From NCBI GenBank assembly GCA_913056185.1, contig CAJXLV010000033.1, forward strand, positions 1-41,741: 41,741 nucleotides of DNA, in the 5' to 3' direction. The position numbers and the translations under genes were made by a program. Position 1 is the first letter of the stretch, and each line of letters opens with the position of its first letter. This DNA comes from an uncultured Bacteroidota bacterium (lineage in GTDB: Bacteria > Bacteroidota > Rhodothermia > Rhodothermales > Salinibacteraceae). This document shows, piece by piece, positions 35,800-41,741 of the stretch. Under the pieces are notes generated by a model that was not told the DNA's origin, searched no databases, and saw only the letters and a program-made list of their open reading frames with translations.

Positions 35800-36489
35800 T
35801 CAACGTCCCTGCGTCTGTGCCTGCACCCGCTCGCGATACTCCTCGTTCGCGTAGATGGCCACCTCTACCCGTCGGTTCTTCTGGCGGCCGGCCTCCGTCT
35901 CGTTGGTCGCCACCGGCTCCGTCTCTCCCCGCCCCACCGACACGATGCGGTCCGCCGCCACGCCCTGTTCCATCAGAAACGCAGCCGCCGCATCTGCGCG
36001 GCGCTCTGAAAGGTCCCGGTTGTAGTCCGCCGCCCCCTTCGCGTCGGTATGCCCCACCACCAGAATCCGGGTGTCCTCAAAGTCTTGCATGCGAGTGGCA
36101 AACTCACGGAGATTGGTGCGTGCCCTGTCCCGAAGCGCCGCCGAGTCGAAGTCGAAAAGGAGGCCGCCGTCGAATGTAATCTTGATGCCCTCTCCCACAC
36201 GCTCCACCTCCGCGTTCTCGAGCTCTTTGTCCAACTCTTCTGCCTTCTTGTCCATTTGGTTGCCGATGATGGCGCCGGCGGCCCCGCCCACGGCCGCCCC
36301 GATGATGGCCCCTTCAGCAGTGCCCCCTGCGGCCTTCCCAATAATGGCCCCGCCCGCGGCCCCGGCCCCCGCCCCAATGACGGCGCCCTTCTGCGTGTCA
36401 CTGAGCGAGGCGCAGCCGCCCACGAGCAAGGCCGCCGCTACCAGGAGGATGGACAAAAGCGATCGTGTGTGCAGTCGTACGAACACCAT
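35800..36489 (-). CDS. OmpA-family lipoprotein with glycine-zipper domain
   Basis: 229-residue outer-membrane-associated lipoprotein. The signal ends in a lipobox with C26 (LLVGGCASL). A glycine-zipper region (~36-85: GAVIGAGAGAAGGAIIG, GAIIGAAVGGAAGAIIG) may insert in or line the membrane. The C-terminal OmpA domain (~110-220) binds peptidoglycan; GHTDAKGAADYNRDLSERRA has the conserved Asp and Arg for diaminopimelate. This is the YiaD/Pal-like arrangement. ATG 36489 is used; the TTG at 36513 is less likely. It is divergent from glgP. Confidence 0.93.
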   Translation of the reverse strand: MVFVRLHTRSLLSILLVAAALLVGGCASLSDTQKGAVIGAGAGAAGGAIIGKAAGGTAEGAIIGAAVGGAAGAIIGNQMDKKAEELDKELENAEVERVGEGIKITFDGGLLFDFDSAALRDRARTNLREFATRMQDFEDTRILVVGHTDAKGAADYNRDLSERRADAAAAFLMEQGVAADRIVSVGRGETEPVATNETEAGRQKNRRVEVAIYANEEYRERVQAQTQGR

Positions 36490-36911
36490 GACAACGCGGA
36501 GAGCTAAGTGCAACGTGCGTGACGAACGTCCGGCCCGAGGCGTCGGCCCACGCCGAGCGGAACGCGGCGACGAGGCTGAGCAAGAGACCCCGTTTGTTTT
36601 GCCGAATTTGTTTTACCAACAGGCAGGCCCCATTGCTCCGTCTCTGCTTTCATTTCCTCATCTCCTTCGACGCGCCAAAGGCACCGGGTGGGGAAACCCA
36701 AAGGCGGCCCCGATAGGGGTCATTGGATTTTCACGCCATCCACTTGGCAAACCCCGCCCAAATCGCGACTCTTGTACCAGCACATGTCCGGGTTTTGACC
36801 GTTGCCCCCAAAGTGCCGCCGCCGGCGGTGCCCCTGCCCGGAGTCGCAGTAGGGCGCTGTGCCTCTCTTCTTCCCCCTCCTCTGTCTTCTTCTCTTTTTG
36901 CCACCGCGACT
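36490..36911. other. Divergent promoter region between ompA-like gene and glgP
   Basis: No gene is seen. It holds T-rich patches (gtttgttttgccgaatttgttttacc at ~36588-36613, written here as position only for reference) that could be Bacteroidota-type promoter elements, but I cannot place a -33/-7 pair with confidence. Confidence 0.4.
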
Positions 36912-38972
36912 ATGTCTCCCAACGGACTGACGCCGCGCGACAAGCTTGAATCGATCGCCATCAACCTGTGGTGGACCTGGGACCCCGAGGCACGAGCGCT
37001 CTTCCGGCGCCTCAATCCGGAGTTCTTCCGGGCGGCCGACAACAACCCCCAGGCGGCCCTGGCGACGGCCAAGGACGATGTGCTCAACGATTCGGCCTTT
37101 CAGGACGCGGTGGACGCCGTCTACGCCCGCTACCGGGACTACATGGAGCGGGACCCGCAGGTCGAGGAAGCGCCGGATATTGGGTACTTCTGCATGGAGT
37201 ACGGCCTCCACGAAAGCCTCTCGCTGTATTCCGGCGGCCTGGGGGTGCTGGCGGGCGACCATGCCAAGGCGGCCTCCGACCTCCATCTTCCCTTCACCGC
37301 CGTCGGTCTCTTCTTGAGCGAGGGATACTTCCGGCAGTCGTTCGATGCCAACGGGTGGCAAGAGGCAACCCATCCCGTCCTCGACTCTGCCAAGCATCCG
37401 CTGTCGCTCGTTCTGGCGCCCGGGGGCGATCCCCTAACCGTGCCCGTCCACGTGGGCACCCGTACGCTCCAGGTGCGCGCCTGGAAGCTGGCGCTGGGGC
37501 ACACCGACCTGTACCTGCTCGATACGGATTTCGACGCCAATCCGGAGGAGTACCGCCCCCTCACGCGCCGGCTCTACCAGGGCGGCGACCACGAGCGCAT
37601 CCGGCAGGAGCTTGTCCTCGGCATCGGTGGCCTGCGCCTGCTGCGTGCCCTCGATGTAGAGCCGGACGTCTACCACGCCAACGAGGGGCACTGCGCCTTC
37701 CTCATGCTCGAGCTCATGCGCGAGCGCCTGGACGCAGGCCTCGACCAGGCGGCCGCCGAGCAGTGGGTCCGCGATCGCTGCGTCTTTACCACCCACACGC
37801 CGGTCATGGCCGGGCACGATCACTTTCACCCCGATCTCTTCTCCGAGGCCATCGCGGGCTTCCGGGATCAGATTCATCTCAGCACGCACGACCTCCTCAG
37901 CTACGGCCGCGTGCACCCCGACGACCCCGACGAGACGTTTACCATGACTGTGCTCGGGCTCAAGCTGTCCCGTGCGGCCAATGGGGTCTCGGAACTGAAT
38001 GGGCATGTGGCGCGCCAACAGTGGCAGGACCTCTACCCCGATCGCTCGCTCGACGAGGTGCCCATTGATTCCATCACCAACGGGGTCCATCTGCCCACCT
38101 GGACCGCCGGGCCGGCGCGCGACTTTCTGGACACGCACATTCAGGTGGATCTCACCGAGCGCCAGGACGCGGACGACTGGGCACGGCTGGCAGACCTTTC
38201 CGACGAGGTCCTTTGGCGCTACCGCTCGCAGCTCCGCACGCGCCTTGTAACGTACGTGGAGGCGAAGGTGCAGGCCCAGAGCCTTCCCATGCACCCGGCC
38301 CTCGACCCCGATGCCCTCACCATCGGGTTTGCCCGCCGCTTCGCAACGTACAAGCGTGCGCCCCTGATTTTCCGCGACCGTGAGCGCGCCCGCGCTCTCT
38401 TTGCCGACCCCGAGCGCCCCATCCAGCTCCTGTATGCAGGCAAGGCGCACCCGGACGACGACGCCGGCAAGCGCTTCATTCAGCGCATTTACGAGATTAG
38501 CCGGGAGCCCGGCTTCGAGGGCAAGGTCATTTTCCTGGAGGGCTACGACATGGAAATTGGGCGCATGCTGACCTCCGGCTGCGACATTTGGCTCAACAAC
38601 CCCCGCCGCCCGCTCGAAGCCTCTGGCACCAGCGGCCAAAAGGTGGCGGCCCACGGCGGGCTCAATCTCAGCGTGCTCGACGGCTGGTGGCCCGAGGGCT
38701 ACACGGGCAACAATGGGTGGGCCATCGGCCCCGAGCCCACCGGCGACTACGGCACCGCCGACCCCGAGGTGCAGGACGAGCAGGATGCCGCCTCGCTCTA
38801 TACACAGCTCGAAGAGAGCGTCATCCCGACCTTTTACGACCGCAACGCGGACGGCCTTCCCGAGGACTGGATTGATCGCATGCGCGCGGCGATGGCGGAG
38901 CTGCCTCCTGCCTTCAGTGCCAAGCGCATGGTGCTCGATTACGTCAATGAGATGTACCGCACGGACGGGTGA
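36912..38972 (+). CDS. glgP: Alpha-glucan (glycogen/maltodextrin) phosphorylase, short type
   Basis: 686-residue GT35 enzyme that releases glucose-1-phosphate from glycogen or maltodextrins. Signatures: FCMEYGLHESLSLYSGGLGVLAGDHAKAASDL (~91), TTHTPVMAGHDHF (~296), GFARRFATYKRAPLIF (~472), and the pyridoxal-phosphate site EASGTSGQKVAAHGGLNLSVLDGWW with Lys ~578. The N-terminus begins directly with a DUF3417-like segment (LESIAINLWWTWDPEARALFRRLNPEFF). Start ATG 36912; the in-frame extension to 36723 has no family resemblance. Its product feeds the adjacent pentose-phosphate enzymes after phosphoglucomutase, which is not in this window. Confidence 0.94.
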   Translation: MSPNGLTPRDKLESIAINLWWTWDPEARALFRRLNPEFFRAADNNPQAALATAKDDVLNDSAFQDAVDAVYARYRDYMERDPQVEEAPDIGYFCMEYGLHESLSLYSGGLGVLAGDHAKAASDLHLPFTAVGLFLSEGYFRQSFDANGWQEATHPVLDSAKHPLSLVLAPGGDPLTVPVHVGTRTLQVRAWKLALGHTDLYLLDTDFDANPEEYRPLTRRLYQGGDHERIRQELVLGIGGLRLLRALDVEPDVYHANEGHCAFLMLELMRERLDAGLDQAAAEQWVRDRCVFTTHTPVMAGHDHFHPDLFSEAIAGFRDQIHLSTHDLLSYGRVHPDDPDETFTMTVLGLKLSRAANGVSELNGHVARQQWQDLYPDRSLDEVPIDSITNGVHLPTWTAGPARDFLDTHIQVDLTERQDADDWARLADLSDEVLWRYRSQLRTRLVTYVEAKVQAQSLPMHPALDPDALTIGFARRFATYKRAPLIFRDRERARALFADPERPIQLLYAGKAHPDDDAGKRFIQRIYEISREPGFEGKVIFLEGYDMEIGRMLTSGCDIWLNNPRRPLEASGTSGQKVAAHGGLNLSVLDGWWPEGYTGNNGWAIGPEPTGDYGTADPEVQDEQDAASLYTQLEESVIPTFYDRNADGLPEDWIDRMRAAMAELPPAFSAKRMVLDYVNEMYRTDG

Positions 38973-39049
38973 CGTCTCCCCGACAGCCGGCAGCAGCGCG
39001 TGCGTCTTCGAGCGCCCTCGGGGCTGCCGCCCCCATCGCCTGCTCTCAT

Positions 39050-39080
39050 AAAAAATGCCCCGCCCGACGTCGGGCGGGGC
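39050..39080 (-). terminator. Rho-independent terminator of katG
   Basis: On the minus strand, GCCCCGCCCGA-CG-TCGGGCGGGGC forms a perfect 11-bp stem (39057-39080) followed by ATTTTTTATG. It lies 81 bp after the katG stop. On the plus strand it lacks a T-tract, so it serves katG mainly. Confidence 0.92.
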
Positions 39081-39160
39081 AAAGCCTGGGGATCGACCGT
39101 AGTGGCGGAAGCGCCCGGGGCGTACAGCAGGCCGTACGCTGCCGCCCCGCATGCTCTCCG

Positions 39161-41741
<2,581 letters not shown>

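Overview
The window looks like chromosomal DNA from a high-GC, salt-adapted member of the Bacteroidota/Rhodothermota, most like Salinibacter. The basis is the GC-rich, acidic-protein coding style, the lack of obvious Shine-Dalgarno sites, a LPVEL-type module in a giant secreted protein, a type IX-secretion-like C-terminal sorting domain, and enzyme architectures such as a transaldolase-phosphoglucose isomerase fusion. This is inference from protein style; no database search was run.

Layout. (1) 1-6383 (-): the N-terminal ~2,127 residues of a giant secreted surface protein. It has a signal peptide, a GLUG-like region, a PKD fold, 13 BspA/DUF285 repeats, cadherin-like blocks and a duplicated ~170-residue module; its C-terminus lies off the left edge. 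(2) 6384-7274: gene-free, with three short tandem duplications and a terminator-like hairpin. (3) 7275-16516 (-): ten co-oriented genes. These are an ArsR/SmtB sensor with a P1B-4 metal ATPase and a matching operator, a CusF-SCO copper protein, HtpX, a CPBP membrane protease, a LysM/RlpA-like protein, a TPR protein, a TPM/YgcG protein, LemA, and a degenerate AAA-like pseudo-ATPase. (4) 16910-20658 (-): PEP carboxylase and an ECF sigma factor. (5) 20924-24329: a frameshifted sorting-domain remnant, a fused flavin-dehydrogenase/NapH-type iron-sulfur membrane protein (+), and a small frameshifted ORF. (6) 24374-27397 (+): a multi-sensor sigma-54 activator. (7) 27419-35314 (-): a pentose-phosphate cluster (tal-pgi fusion, gnd, zwf, pgl) followed by a flavin disulfide reductase. 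(8) 35800-41741: an OmpA-like lipoprotein, alpha-glucan phosphorylase (+), KatG, a doc toxin relic and the end of an IS200/IS605-like element at the right edge.

Functional picture. Glycogen breakdown (GlgP) and the tal-pgi/zwf/pgl/gnd set would channel glucose phosphates into NADPH production. The disulfide reductase next to them and KatG nearby fit redox defence, and Ppc supplies oxaloacetate. The metal block couples a zinc/cobalt-type sensor to its exporter. HtpX, CPBP, LysM/RlpA, TPM, LemA and OmpA are envelope maintenance functions.

The most unusual non-coding signal is a family of 7-bp-period repeats (GTGAnnn heptads, usually followed by the inverted nnnTCAC heptads). They sit in spacers of co-directional genes, and in four of five cases they supply the TGA stop codon of the gene upstream. 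A related 8-bp-period family, several 12-21 bp tandem duplications and three solo IS200/IS605-like right ends add to an unusually repeat-loaded intergenic landscape.
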